Shown here piece after piece: positions 1 to 10,689 of a stretch of 64,000 nt of DNA. The position numbers were made by a program, and so were the translations under genes. How positions within the stretch are numbered: position 1 is the first letter of the stretch; every line of letters begins with the position of its first letter. The notes below the pieces were generated by a model. It saw only the letters and a list, made by a program, of their open reading frames with translations, ran no database searches and had not been told where the DNA came from. Source of the DNA: Asterella californica (taxonomy: Eukaryota; Streptophyta; Marchantiopsida; Marchantiales; Aytoniaceae); contig JAYKYS010000024.1 of NCBI GenBank assembly GCA_036924285.1, forward strand, positions 930,001-994,000. Reading direction: 5' to 3'.

Positions 1-359
1 AATATATTTTTAGAATTGAGTATAAAAATTATATTTAATATTTATATAATTTCTGATAACAACAATTGCAAAGTGACAACCGTTCCCCAGAAGTTCATGC
101 ATGTATTTACTCCACTTGAGAAAGACTAGTATTAACTATTAGATAAGCGTGCAACGGAATTCCGGGGTTATGCCTTAACGATTATCCCCATATAACCTTT
201 TCCTCTCTCCTTGCCGGGTTTCGTAGCGACTCCATAAGTCCATCTCTCGTCTTAACATATGTTAATACGACAAATTGCACTACAGACCAAAAGGTTACCA
301 GTAATCGACATATACTCCTTTTCCCTTTTCTAATCGACGTATAACTACCTACCAACAAT
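1..359. other. Left edge, no gene recognised
   Basis: AT-rich sequence without a credible coding region. A short open frame on the minus strand (182-364) has no recognisable motif. The clear similarity to the other ELIP flanks starts only at about 360. Confidence 0.6.
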
Positions 360-1285
360 GCCATCTACCTCTAGGCAACGTGTGCAGCCGGTTTCAGATA
401 ACACAGCTGTGAGAACCGCTTGAGGTGTCCACCGCCTCGTGTCAGGCTTGAGGCACTTTCCTAGCGGAACGATGGTCGCACATGACACTAGCTTACCTCA
501 GGGGGATGTACAAGTGAAAACCTCTTCCTCTCCAATCTATCCAATCTATCGTCCATGAATCATATTTTTCTCTCGTACGAGACACGCTGCTCTGAAGTTC
601 TCTCGACGTCATCAGTGGGGTTCAAGGAACCAAAATTCTAGAAGTTTGAGTACATGTGTCTCAGCCAATGCTCGTCATCAGCTTTTCGAGCTTGGATTGG
701 TATCTAGATACTGGTTCGGATTCAGCTTTAGAGGTTTCAGGGAGTCCCTAGGGAATCAAGGCTGGAATCCGAGGACTGTCGAAAATTAGAATTCAACAAC
801 ATGCAGAGTTATAGTTCTGGCAATCACGTGAGGTATCCAGTGGATGAAAAGATAGTTTGCTGGGATGTCTCTGTAGAACTAGAGGAGAGATGGACCGCGC
901 CAAAACCTAGAAAAGCAGAATAAGTATCCAAAGGTCTGAATCAATGAGAAAATCCAGAATGTGCTTGAAATCAATGTGCCAGAAGCTCGGCACCATGTCT
1001 CCTCTTGGTACTCTTACCCTAAACCTTTCGAGAACCCATCACACCGTCCCAGTTCGCTTCTCCATCGTGCATTCACGAGGACGAGTGACGTCGTTACTTC
1101 TCTCCGCCCATCGCCGATACAAGAATCTTGCAGTTCGACTACACAGGTGGGTGCTTGAAAACCGCACCTGCTCACTTCACTGATAAAGCGCGACAGATGT
1201 CGGTTCCCAGCTGACCTCTCAGTCCTCTATCCGTCACCAACCGTATACCTGTTCACTCTCGGTCATATTGCAAGAAATAGGTTTT
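360..1285. repeat. ELIP upstream duplicated block (copy 1)
   Basis: Distal and middle upstream flank of ELIP1. Its reverse complement is found again upstream of ELIP2 (about 6.29-7.69 kb). The 360-480 and 600-720 parts also match 49.86-50.15 kb, and the 1000-1140 part matches 30.75-30.90 and 37.63-37.75 kb. Shared landmarks are the 12-bp palindrome GTATCTAGATAC (700-711) and a TGACGTC-containing site near 605. Short open frames at 944-1183 have no family features and are treated as noise. Confidence 0.8.
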
Positions 1286-1288
1286 GGG

Positions 1289-1380
1289 CTACGTGGGAAC
1301 TCAAAGAAACGTACCCCGCTCCGTGACAAGTGGCGGTGCTCCTCCCTTTAGTTCGAAATGGTTCCGAACTATATAAACTC
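1289..1380 (+). promoter_or_regulatory. ELIP1 proximal promoter
   Basis: In order: CTACGTGG (1289-1296, an ACGT core of G-box/ABRE type), CCGTGACAAGTGG (1321-1333), the inverted repeat GTTCGAAATGGTTCCGAAC (1351-1369) and a TATA box CTATATAAAC (1369-1378), about 190 bp before the ATG. The same four parts in the same order lie before ELIP2, ELIP3 and ELIP4. That ACGT sites give light or abscisic-acid response is known for plant promoters; the role of the inverted repeat is not known to me. Confidence 0.75.
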
Positions 1381-1560
1381 ACCGTTCGATGCAGTTATCA
1401 CAGCAGCAAGTTCGAGACTACCGTCCACCTCGATAGCAATTCAGCACTTATCGATACCGATCAGGAGCTTCTACTTTCTTCACAAACAGTAGATATCTCG
1501 ACTTTTTCTCCGTTTGAGTTTGCATTGACTTTGCAAGTAACAGTAAAGAAACAGGCAGCA

Positions 1561-2402
1561 ATGGCAGCAACCATGTCAGCTTCCGCTACTGTTGTAGCAG
1601 GACTGAGGAGTACACCTCTGAGTTCCAGAATCGGGAAGTCCACTGTGAGGTACACGAGTTTGGGAGCTCCCACGTTCGCCCGGAGGATGGGAACTATCCG
1701 CTGCAAAGGCACCCGGGAGGCAGTGGACAAGAGCACCAAGAAGGAGATCACCAGAGAAGAAGTCCTCCGGAACCAGGAGACGAACGAGTCCGAGAAGCAG
1801 TCGGTATTCGGCGCGGTCCCGAATTCGGGATCCTTCTACCCACGCCCCGAGGTCGAGAGGCGGCCAGAAACTGGCGACAGGAGCATCGGAAGCATCTTCG
1901 CTTTCGACGGCGCTGCACCCGAAACAATCAACGGCCGATTGGTGAGTAGTTTCGCATGAAATGTCTCACCAGCAGCTTCCGTCGATTATTTCCTCACACT
2001 AACAATCCCAATAAGTACTTGATCCCTTGCAGCCATTTGTGCATGGTAGAAGTCTTGTCGCTTGCTGAATAATAAATCCACTGGCATTGCTGTTCGTGAT
2101 GATTGCAGGCGATGGTCGGGATCTTCTGGGCTGCCATTGCGGAGAAGATGAGCGGCATGACTGTTTTCGATCAGCTCTACACTCAAGGAACGGGGCTAGT
2201 GTTCTACGTCGCGCTTGTGCCCCTCATCGCTTACGCTTCCATAGTCCCGATGCTGAATGGAGAGTCCACCGACGCTCGAAGCTTCGGCCCCTTCACAGCG
2301 AGGGCTGAGCGCTGGAACGGACGCCTCGCTATGATCGGATTCCTGTCTCTGGTGCTGACCGAGAGTTTCATCCACGCTCCGGTTTTCACCAACTTCTTTT
2401 AA
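1561..2402 (+). CDS. ELIP: Early light-induced protein (ELIP1), two exons
   Basis: Thylakoid three-helix member of the LHC superfamily; ELIPs bind free chlorophyll and carotenoid and limit photooxidative damage. Exons are 1561-1941 and 2109-2402; the 167-bp phase-0 intron starts GTGAGT and ends GCAG. The product is 224 residues. Residues 1-48 are a Ser/Ala/Arg-rich chloroplast transit peptide, and 49-115 a charged stromal stretch. Helix 1 (about 121-141) contains ETINGRLAMVG, helix 2 spans about 157-176, and helix 3 (about 194-215) contains ERWNGRLAMIG; E121/N124/R126 and E194/N197/R199 are the chlorophyll-ligand ExxNxR patterns. The intron falls inside the helix-1 motif, between L127 and A128. 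The ATG at 1561 is chosen because all copies align from it and the TATA box is 190 bp upstream. The frame is also open upstream of it, but that part is 5' leader. One difference from the other copies is Met144 instead of Leu. It appears functional. Confidence 0.93.
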
Positions 2403-4332
2403 GCTTCTGGTTACGAATCTTACAAGATGGGAGAAGTAGTGCAGATTTCTATATAATTATAATTGTACATTACTAGGCTGTACAGAACCATTTCGAGCTC
2501 GTCGAGCGGATTCATTTTGTATACTACGATTTATCAATAAATGCAAACTGTGGGCAATGCCTACAATCTTACCATTCATCTTTGTACGTAGAGGAGGATA
2601 CTTTCTCGACGGTATCTTCTTTAGCCTTGCTTGAATCATCACAATGACGTGGATCGATCTGTCCGTTGGAGCTACAAATTGGCCGTTTGAACTCTGTGCG
2701 AGTTAAAAAAGATGGAAGACAGCAGCCGAATAGAAACGAAATATGCAGCGGCACTTCATGAATATGCTCCTCTACTGCCTCAAAGCTGAACTTCTGAAGT
2801 TGCTTACTTAGCTACTGCACTCCCTAGCGACGCTAACATTGTCACCAGAAACACAAACGGATAGTTCTGTGCTCTCCCCTTGTTCGTGTGTTACACGACT
2901 ACAAAAGTGAAGGAACAGAACTGAAGATCCCACCCAAACAACAGAAGATCCTTTCGCCTATTCTCTTGTTTTGATCATGGTATGAATAGATGCAGGCAAC
3001 ATATGGAACCAGAGTCGCAAGTTAAACTCTTCATTTCCTAGGTAAACGGTTGCCCGCCAATTCTCGCGGTTCAGATTGGGCCATTCCAGTGGTAAAGGAA
3101 AGAGACAGACGTGTTATGAGTTTGAAGCACAACAACTACACTACTCCAAGATAACTCGTGAAATGTCACCCAGATATACTTATTCAGAAATCTTTAATGA
3201 CAGTGGCACAGCTCATTTGCTGGGAAATGCGAAGAATGCATCCCCCGATTCAAAGATCGCCTACATCACACTCCTCATCATTGTATCCGCAGCAACGATT
3301 AAAGCTAGTCCAAAGCTAGTCCAAGAAAGGAGACGATCCTCCAGAGTGAAGATGAAGTAAGAGAAAAACCTGTAGCTAGTAGCACGCAGGTGAGAGGAAA
3401 CAAAAGCTTCCAGAAAATTTCCGACAAAAGATAAACAACTAAACAGTCGATTATCGAAATGGAGTGAATTCAGTTCCAAGCCGATCGGTGCTCCTCCTCG
3501 TCCCGTCCGCTCTTAAAGTTTCTGTTACATTACTGCTAAAATCTTTAATTACTAGTCGTCATCGTTGTCCCGGCAGTTTGCGCACAGATTTCTGACGTCA
3601 AATCATCAGTGCAGGTTTCCCTGCATGGGCTCGTCCATAAGCGTGTGGAAGATCTATCATCAAGTATAAATCAGAAACTACCACGTGCATTTTTGGAATG
3701 CATAAAGATTCTGCCCAAAATATTGAGTTCTAACCGGACTTATAATACATAGTTTTGGCTTGCATGCAGCAATACAGTCCTTTGTCTTGCCAGATTCGTT
3801 CGCTTCAAAGACACGTCCAACTGAAGATTCAGTTAACTGGGAATCTTGTCGTTTACTCTGTTCTCGTTGCTGCTCCTGAGTACAGACCTGTAGTGGAGAT
3901 CGTAAAACTCAAAATCAAAAGCATCGAACCATACGTTTGTGTGTCTGTTGACAATGACAGCGTCACTCATGAGTGTAGTAGCCAAGCAACTTCATAGATT
4001 GCTACATGTCCCTGTTGGCAGTAGAGGAGCACATTCACTAGTCAGCTGCTGTATTTAAGCTTCTCGCACAAAGTTCAACAAACCGAAAGCGACAGCGCGT
4101 ATACATCTTGCGCTACTGGAAGATGGTGTCAAGAAGTACCACTAAGACAAAGATAAATGATAAGATTGTAGGCGTTTGCCTACAGTCTGCGCTTATTAAT
4201 AAAATTGATAAAATGTAGAATACAAGTTGAATCCGCTCAACGAGCTCCCAAATGGTTCTGTACAGCCTACTAATGTACAATTATCAAGAACACTGGATTA
4301 CTACCATCCTTGTAAGATTCGTAACCAGAAGC
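2403..4332. other. Spacer between tail-to-tail ELIP1 and ELIP2
   Basis: Both edges are 3' flank of the two genes and are inverted copies of each other (2403-2570 against 4170-4332). The centre holds only short frames (3076-3360, 3755-3997) without family motifs. The part near 4070-4115 resembles flank found near 29.14, 36.03 and 62.98 kb, so the downstream part of the ELIP duplication unit reaches at least that far. No host gene is seen. Confidence 0.7.
2536..2541 (+). terminator. ELIP1 polyadenylation signal AATAAA
   Basis: AATAAA lies 134 bp after the stop in a conserved 3' flank (TTATCAATAAATGC). At the same place ELIP3, ELIP4 and ELIP5 read CAGTAAATG, and ELIP2 has ATTAATAAG. Only ELIP1 keeps the canonical hexamer at this site. 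Confidence 0.55.
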
Positions 4333-5168
4333 TTAAAAGAAGTTAGCGAAAACGGGACCGTGGATGAAGCTCTCCGTCAGCAGTAGAGACAGGAATCCGA
4401 TCATAGCGAGGCGTCCGTTCCAGCGCTCAGCCCTCGCTGTGAAGGGACCGAAGCTTCGTGCGTCGGTGGACTCTCCGTTCAGCATCGGAACGATGGAAGC
4501 GTAAGCGATGAGAGGCACAAGCGCGACGTAAAACACCAGCCCTGTTCCTTGAGTGTAGAGCTGATCGAAAACGGTCAGGCCGCTCATCTTCTCCGCAATG
4601 GCAGCCCAGAAGATCCCGACCATAGCCTGGAATCATCACGAACAGCAATGCCAGTTGATTTATTACTCAGCAAGCAGGAAGACTTCCATCGCACAAAACG
4701 TTGCAAGAAACTCAGGATTTAATATATTATTAGCTTGTGGAAACGATGGACGAAAGCTATTGAGGCATTCCTCCCTATAGTACTCACCAGTCGTCCATTG
4801 ATTGTTTCGGGTGCAGCGCCATCGAACGCGAAGATGCTCCCGATGCTCCTGTCGCCAGTTTCTGGCCGCCTCTCGACCTCGGGGCGCGGGTAGAAGGATC
4901 CAGAACTTGGTACTGCGCCGAATACCGACTGCTTCTCGGACTCGTTCGTCTCCTGGTTCTACAGAATTTCTTCTTTCGTGATCTCTTTCTTGGTGCTCTT
5001 GTCCACTGCCTCCCGGATGCCTTCGCAGCGGATGGTCCCCATCCTCCGGACGGACGCGGGAGCTCCCAAACTCGTGTACCTCACTGTAGACCTCCCGATA
5101 CTAGAACTCAGAGGTGCACTCCTCAGTCCTGCTACAACAGTAGCGGAAGCTGACATGGTTGCTGCCAT
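4333..5168 (-). pseudogene. ELIP: ELIP2, interrupted by one nonsense codon
   Basis: Same structure as ELIP1: exon 1 is 4788-5168 (127 codons from the ATG), a 161-bp intron with GTGAGT...CAG spans 4627-4787, and exon 2 is 4333-4626 (97 codons plus stop). All three helices and both ExxNxR motifs are present and the frame is kept throughout. The only lesion is codon 70, which is TAG (plus-strand CTA, 4959-4961); ELIP4 and ELIP5 have CAG (Gln) there and ELIP1 and ELIP3 have CGG (Arg). The stop falls before the first membrane helix, so a truncated product could not bind pigment. The splice sites and promoter are intact, so transcription is plausible and loss recent. A base-call error is an alternative. 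The promoter carries a 683-bp insertion further upstream. Confidence 0.88.
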
Positions 5169-5362
5169 TGCTGCCTGTTTCTTTACTGTTACTTGCAAAC
5201 TCGAACGGAGAAAAAGTCGAGAATGGACTTGGAGGCAGTTGTGTACTGTTTGTGAGAAAGTAAAGCTCTTGATCGCTATGATCGCTATAAAAGTGCTACA
5301 TTCTTGTCGAACTGGACCGCAGGCTGAAACTTGCTGTTGTGACAATTGATCACGAGGGTGAG

Positions 5363-5447
5363 TTTATATAGTTCGGAACCATTTCGAACTAAAGGGAGGA
5401 GCATCGCCACTTGTCACGGAACGAGGACCTTTCTCGAGATTCCACGT
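5363..5447 (-). promoter_or_regulatory. ELIP2 proximal promoter
   Basis: Read on the minus strand it has CTACGTGG (CCACGT at 5442-5447), the CCACTTGTCACGG element (5407-5419), the inverted repeat GTTCGGAACCATTTCGAAC (5371-5389) and TATATAAA (5363-5370). Spacing and order match ELIP1. The conserved promoter in front of a gene with a stop codon suggests the coding lesion is young. Confidence 0.72.
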
Positions 5448-5602
5448 AGCCCAAAACCTTTATCGTGCAGACGATCAGAAATCAACAGGTATACGGTGGA
5501 TGGAGGACCGCGAGAGTGCGCTGGAAACTGACATCTGTCGTGCCTTATCAGTGAAGTGAGCAGTTGCGGTTTTCAAGCCACCAGTAGTAGAACTGCAAGA
5601 TT

Positions 5603-6285
5603 TACTCGGAGTTAACTCTCTCATGTTGATTGATTTTGTGTGAGCATGCATGAACCGTGATCGTTCGATGAAGTGAGAAATAATGATATGTTATTTCGTT
5701 ATTTATAATAATCATAACATATCTGAACACTTCAGTGATATCACTGGTTAATAAACTAATGCATCTTTGTTCATGTTTAATTTAGTAAACTAATCCATCT
5801 CCATTCCAGTCTAACTAAGTTGCATGTTGCGTTTAAAGGATTGACGTTTGAACGAAAAAACATGCTGCACGTTATTTTTTAAACGTGTGAGTGGAGTGTG
5901 TGAAGGAACTTTCTTTTATTTCCTAATCTAGAGGGAGAATTTTATTTTCTAAGGCACTAGAGATTAAACAATGCCCCTAAAAGATGAAGGTCCAAGACTC
6001 GAACATGAGACATTCACTTCTAATCAAATGGTTCTGCCCCCAAGAGTTGATGACAAATTTTTCTCTCACACAGTAATAAACCGTTTGGAAAACTTTCTGG
6101 CTCGACTTCCACGTCTACTGCCTGAGTTTCTCTTCTGCCTACCTCGATTCATGGGTGCCATTGTACTTCAACAGTTAACCCTGCACGAGATACATTGCAT
6201 TAATTTGTTACTCCATGCAAACACTATATGGTTACTATTTCTATGCACGACAGAGCGATTAAGGTGAGTAAAGTTAACTTTTTGC
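5603..6285. mobile_element. 683-bp insertion with 7-bp direct repeats in the ELIP2 upstream region
   Basis: The upstream flanks of ELIP1 and ELIP2 align on both sides of this block but not across it. CAAGATT lies at both edges (5596-5602 and 6286-6292) and once in ELIP1 DNA, as expected for a target-site duplication. The interior has a 98-residue open frame (5971-6267) without known motifs. It also has a weak inverted repeat GATATGTTAT / ATAACATATC near 5700. The terminal inverted repeats are weak (both ends contain AGTTAACT), so the class is open; a non-autonomous hAT-like element would fit a 7-8 bp duplication. Confidence 0.6.
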
Positions 6286-6292
6286 CAAGATT

Positions 6293-7700
6293 CCTGTGTG
6301 AGCGATCGGCGGAGAGAAGTAACGACGACACTCGTCCTCGAGAGAGAAGTGAACTGGGACGGTGTGATGGGTTCTTGAAATGTTTAAGGTAAGAGTACCA
6401 AGAGGAGACAAGGTGCTGAAATTCTGGATGTTCACGTTGATTTCAAGCACATTCTGGATTGTCTCACTGATTCAAGACCACTGAAACCAAGAATTCGAGC
6501 AACACGCGGCACAATGACCCCATCAAACCTTCCAAGAGAAAGAAGGACCCGAAGGGCCAAGCAACTAACGCCCCGAGGGGAAGAACACCGGGGCTAAGCC
6601 CCGCAAACAAGTGTTCCGGTTTTCTAGGTCTTGGCGCGGTTCATCTCTCCTCCAGTTCTTAAGAGATATCCCAGAAACTAGAGATATCCCAGAAACTATC
6701 TATTGATCCGCCAAATTCCTCACGTGATTCCGAGATGTATCTCTGCCTGCATTCGACAGTCCTCAGATTCCAGCCTTGATACCCTTGGGACTCCCTGAAA
6801 CCTCCACAGCTGAATCCCAACCGGTACTCTAGAAAAGAGCGGAAGCAAAGCGCTTCTTGTTGAATCAAAAGTCCTCTCCAGTATCTAGATACCAATCGAG
6901 GCTGACAAAGAACTGATGAAGCCTGAGACACATGAACTCAACCTTCTTTTGGTTCCCTGACTCTACCGATGACGTCGAGAGAACTTCATAGCAGCATGTT
7001 TTATGCGAGGGAAAAGCATTCATGGCAGTGCTCGGGATTAAACTTTTGTGTTACCGGAAACTATTCGAGGGTAATGAATGAGAGTCGGTTATACCGCAGT
7101 GACACAAACGTCAGCGCAGCGAGTGCGCAGTTTCCAGCTTTGGTTACTGCGCAGTCGTTGTTTTCTATAGAATTTTAGTAAAGTCGCAAGAGTTTAGGGT
7201 CGCAAAAGTCGCAAGAGGTCCGCGCATCATGATTATCACGGTATTTTTCACTTTACAACAGTTTTTAATTTTAAATCGCGAGAGTAGTTTTGTAAGAAGA
7301 TACCTCCTTTTTACCACGCACCTCTTGCTAATAGTTTCCACTTATCGGGTATGGAGAAGAAAACCAATTTTGAGTTCCCGCGTAGCACGTTATTTAATTA
7401 TTTATAATAGATCATTTATTGTTATGTTATTTACTTATGAAAATCCGTAAGACCATAATCTTAACCTAACTTTTTACAATTCCAACCGGTTGATAATTCA
7501 AAGGATGCCGGTTAGGCACTGATTCGTGGACGATAGATTAGAGAGGAATCAGAGGTAAAGTAGAGTCATCCTAGCTTCCGCTAGGAAAATATCTCGAGTC
7601 TGACACAAGGCGGTTGAAACCTCAAGCGGTGCTCCTGGATGTGCTACCGAACTGGCTGCCCAAGTTCCCTAGAGGTAGATTGTTAGTACCCTACTCGCAG
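6293..7700. repeat. ELIP upstream duplicated block (copy 2)
   Basis: Reverse complement of the ELIP1 upstream block, including GTATCTAGATAC (6881-6892), the TGACGTC site near 6969 and the GACACAAGGCGG-to-CTAGAGGTAG stretch (about 7600-7680). Parts match 30.75-31.2, 37.6-38.0 and 49.86-50.15 kb. The open frames at 6659-6931 and 6969-7178 also exist, broken, in the other copies and have no coding signature. Confidence 0.75.
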
Positions 7701-9580
7701 TGGTAAAATAAAGTAGAAGGGTCCACATCCAAGCGTTTCATGTTGTCCCTCGTCTCAGTTTACGGATAGAGTGGAAATTTCAATGTATTTTAATGTAATC
7801 TTTGTAGCATACATTAAAATTGATTAGGGTATATTTATGTTCATATATGATGAATTTATACTATGAGTCATATTTGAATTCTTGGTGCTTCCATTTGCTG
7901 ATTAAGGTAACACATCGTTTAGTCTTAGCGTTCTTGTTATCTGATTTTAGTATCTCTTCACTAAGAATTCATCGCTTGTAAGCGATAATAGGCACGCTAC
8001 AAAGAGCTCGTTGTACAAAATGTTCTTATTCTATAATATGATTACAATAGGTACTCATTTGCGAGTCTACTAAAACCGTTTGCTTGTAGTTGTAATGGTC
8101 AGTTTCTTGAATTGGTTCTTTTGATTTCTTTGTAAATAATAGAATTTAATTCAAAAGCGAATAATGAAATGGATGGTCAACGAAAGAGCTATTATTTGGA
8201 TTTGAGTCTATTAGGAAAAAGTGTTATTTGTATTCATTAGTACGGTTTTAAACAAATGTATATTATTGATTCTAATGTTTTTGTTCTTAAGTGGTTTGTT
8301 TTACATAATCTTGTTTCTCTCTCAAATAGTTCAAATTTAAACGATCTTAGTTCTAAACAATCTGATATCAATTTTATTAAATTCTTTTGAACACTGTAGA
8401 GTTTAATTTAGAATTGGAAAGGAATAGAGTACAATTACATTAGTGGCTCATGTTAATTACTTGTTCATACTTTGCAAAATGTTTTCAACTTGATCACACT
8501 CTCGACTATATTTGATAATTACTTGGTCACACCCCCTGAAAACTGTTTTAGAACTCCTTTATATGTTTCTCATCTAATTCTTTCATTTTTTGTATTAACT
8601 CTGATGGGATCTCAACAATAGGTTCTCCACCTCTGTCATCTCGATCTACACGAGTGGATTGCAAAAGCCCTTACATTTCTTTGTCCGAGAATCTCTAAGA
8701 ATTTATCGATTTTGCTCATTTTTTGAACAAACAATAAAAAACTGCATTGAATACTTGTCATCAAGACTCGAAATTCATTATCTGTGTTTCTATCAGAATA
8801 GCGGTAATGTAGGATTGCTCCAGTATGACAGGATGTCGTCTATGAACCTCCACACAGAAACGTTATCAGTAATGCAAGTGAATATAGACATGAAGGAAGT
8901 GGAGAAAATTCAGTCGTGGAATAAGTTTTGACCTAAATTCACACCCAAATACATCACAACAACAATCGTCTTAGCAAACAAGATTGAAGTGTAGTCGATA
9001 GAATATTCCACAACAACCTTCAGCATTGTTGAGAATTCTGGTAATCTTGTGCTTGCCTCAACGAATTATTATCGGCTGGAGGGACCACAACCAAACACTG
9101 ACTGTAGTTCATGTAAGGCAAATACAGGTAGGGAGTTCATGTAAATCTCGACTAGGTTATTATGCCATCAAATATGTTGGTTGGACATCTATCTAGCTCC
9201 ATGTCTCAACAGAGACATGTGAGCAAGGCTAGCGCATCTCTTGGAGTTCTTGACAAATGCATTGAGGCTCGAATCATCTCCAGCTCTGACAATAAAGTTA
9301 GCCATGTCATTCAGTGCTTGTATCGATGCCTCTGTACAACTAGAGACAACTCAGCCAATCTTCTTGGAGCAAATTTTGATAACATCTCTTGACGATGTTG
9401 TGAGAACTTCTGCATTGCATAAAACAAGATATCATACAGTATCTTGAACAGAGAACCGAGGCAGATGCGCTTCGGATTAGCATTAATACTCTTGGTTAGA
9501 TTCGATGTGGTTTTTTCATAACTGAGGTGTGAGAAAGCACACTTCACAAAACAGTCAGACAAAATTGAACAGATGTACTC
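7701..9580. other. AT-rich stretch, no gene recognised
   Basis: No motif-bearing reading frame. The 7.91-8.04 kb part (GCGTTCTTGTTATCTGATTT onward) is similar to 25.83-25.97 kb, so another part of the duplicated flank is present at both ends of the retrotransposon-filled interval between them. Short frames at 8659-8931, 9162-9447 and 9311-9562(-) could not be assigned. Confidence 0.5.
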
Positions 9581-9870
9581 GGTCAGAGTCTTCCACTTGT
9601 CCCCATATCTCTATGGTCTATCCACCAACTTGTTATATCTACAGGAAGGTAGATGTCACGTCGTTTTAGCACCTCAGCTAGGTTGATAGAGTGCGTAGTG
9701 GCTAGTCCCGGTATGGCCGTTAGTGCCATTAGGGTGGGTTCTTGGGCTAGCCCCACTAAGGATATACTTTTCGGGTAAGGCTTGTAAGCTTTAGTTCTTC
9801 GAGTTGAGCTGTAAGATGAGGCTCTAGAGTGAACTCGAAACTCGAATGCCCGTGGTGGTGCATTCGCAGC

Positions 9871-10116
9871 CTTTATATAGTGAGAGGAATAGTACATGAT
9901 AAGCTTCCGACCAATGCTCATCTCTCACGCGGATCGCTGATGTGGCTTACATGCAGCCTTAGATCTAGAACAACATCTAGAGGTTCAGAATGAGCCACGT
10001 GGAAGGCTCGCTGGAAAGTTCTAGAAGCTTCTTTCTAGAAACTTCCTTCTGGAAGCTTCCCGGCTGGAAAGTTCTAGAAGCTTCCTTCTGGAAACTTCCT
10101 TCTGGAAGTTTCCCGG
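9871..10116 (-). promoter_or_regulatory. Heat-shock-element array, G-box and TATA box, firing leftwards
   Basis: Two direct 53-bp repeats (10011-10063 and 10064-10116) consist almost wholly of alternating GAA and TTC blocks. Each starts with four perfectly phased blocks (GAA 10014, TTC 10019, GAA 10024, TTC 10029), followed by two more phased triplets: about 20 modules in total, the consensus site for heat shock factor. Next, read on the minus strand, come a palindromic G-box CCACGTGG (9995-10002) and CTATATAAAG (9871-9880). Below the TATA box lies an open frame of 112 codons (9583-9921, minus) without recognisable domains. The block looks like the U3 part of an LTR, as in heat-activated Copia elements, but I found no second LTR. 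Confidence 0.62.
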
Positions 10117-10689
10117 CGGACTTTTGGCGCACTCGCTTATTGGTAGAAGTACTATTTGTTGCATGTATTCTTCGGCCAACTTAGCCGTAACTAATTCTTA
10201 TACCAAAGACTTCTACCAAACCAATTTCTCCTCTAGTTGATAAGTAGGACTCTACTTATTACATGAGCCTTCAAGCTCCTAACTATGATGGATAGTCTTG
10301 GTGAGAGCAATCTGGATTCTCTGATGCACATAATGGCTTTGGCTCGACTCTAGTGGTTGTTGAGTGCCGTTTGACATGGTGGAGTGAGTACATATGGTTT
10401 ATTATTTGGAGAACTAAAACATACAAGCTTGAAGCTCCAAAGGCTGGAAGATAGCAATCAACGACTTCATTTTTCTACCTCTACCGTGATGAAAGAGGAT
10501 ACTTGAGAGCTAGAGATTGGACCCAAGCTTATAAGACAGGAGAGACAAAGAGCTCAGAGATTCCTGAAGAGCTATAGGAATTGTTTTGCCTTCAATATGA
10601 AGGATTTGGGTATCTTGAAGGGATCAAGTATACAGATCGACTTGGCTAGTGACACGTCAATCTTTCGATGTTCTTATAAATACAGTGAC
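10117..10689. other. No gene recognised
   Basis: Between the heat-shock array and a reverse-transcriptase relic. A possible LTR edge, read on the minus strand as TGTCAAACGG, lies near 10370 but has no partner. Nothing else is supported. Confidence 0.4.

Noticed and set aside
1351..1369. Heat-shock element in the ELIP promoter
   Set aside because: GAA and TTC blocks are spaced 0, 4 and 1 bases apart rather than the regular 2, so it does not fit the heat-shock-factor consensus.
1330..1560. N-terminal extension of ELIP1 (frame open upstream of the ATG)
   Set aside because: Contains the TATA box and 5' leader, does not align as protein in the other copies, and no ATG in frame before 1561 is conserved.
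4978..5349. 123-codon open frame antisense to ELIP2 exon 1
   Set aside because: Mirror of the coding strand; similar antisense frames occur over the other ELIP exons (1461-1751 minus, 30122-30403 plus, 36999-37283 plus).
7701..9580. Copia gag or host gene in the short frames
   Set aside because: None of the frames (8659-8931, 9162-9447, 9311-9562) shows a domain or continues across its stops.
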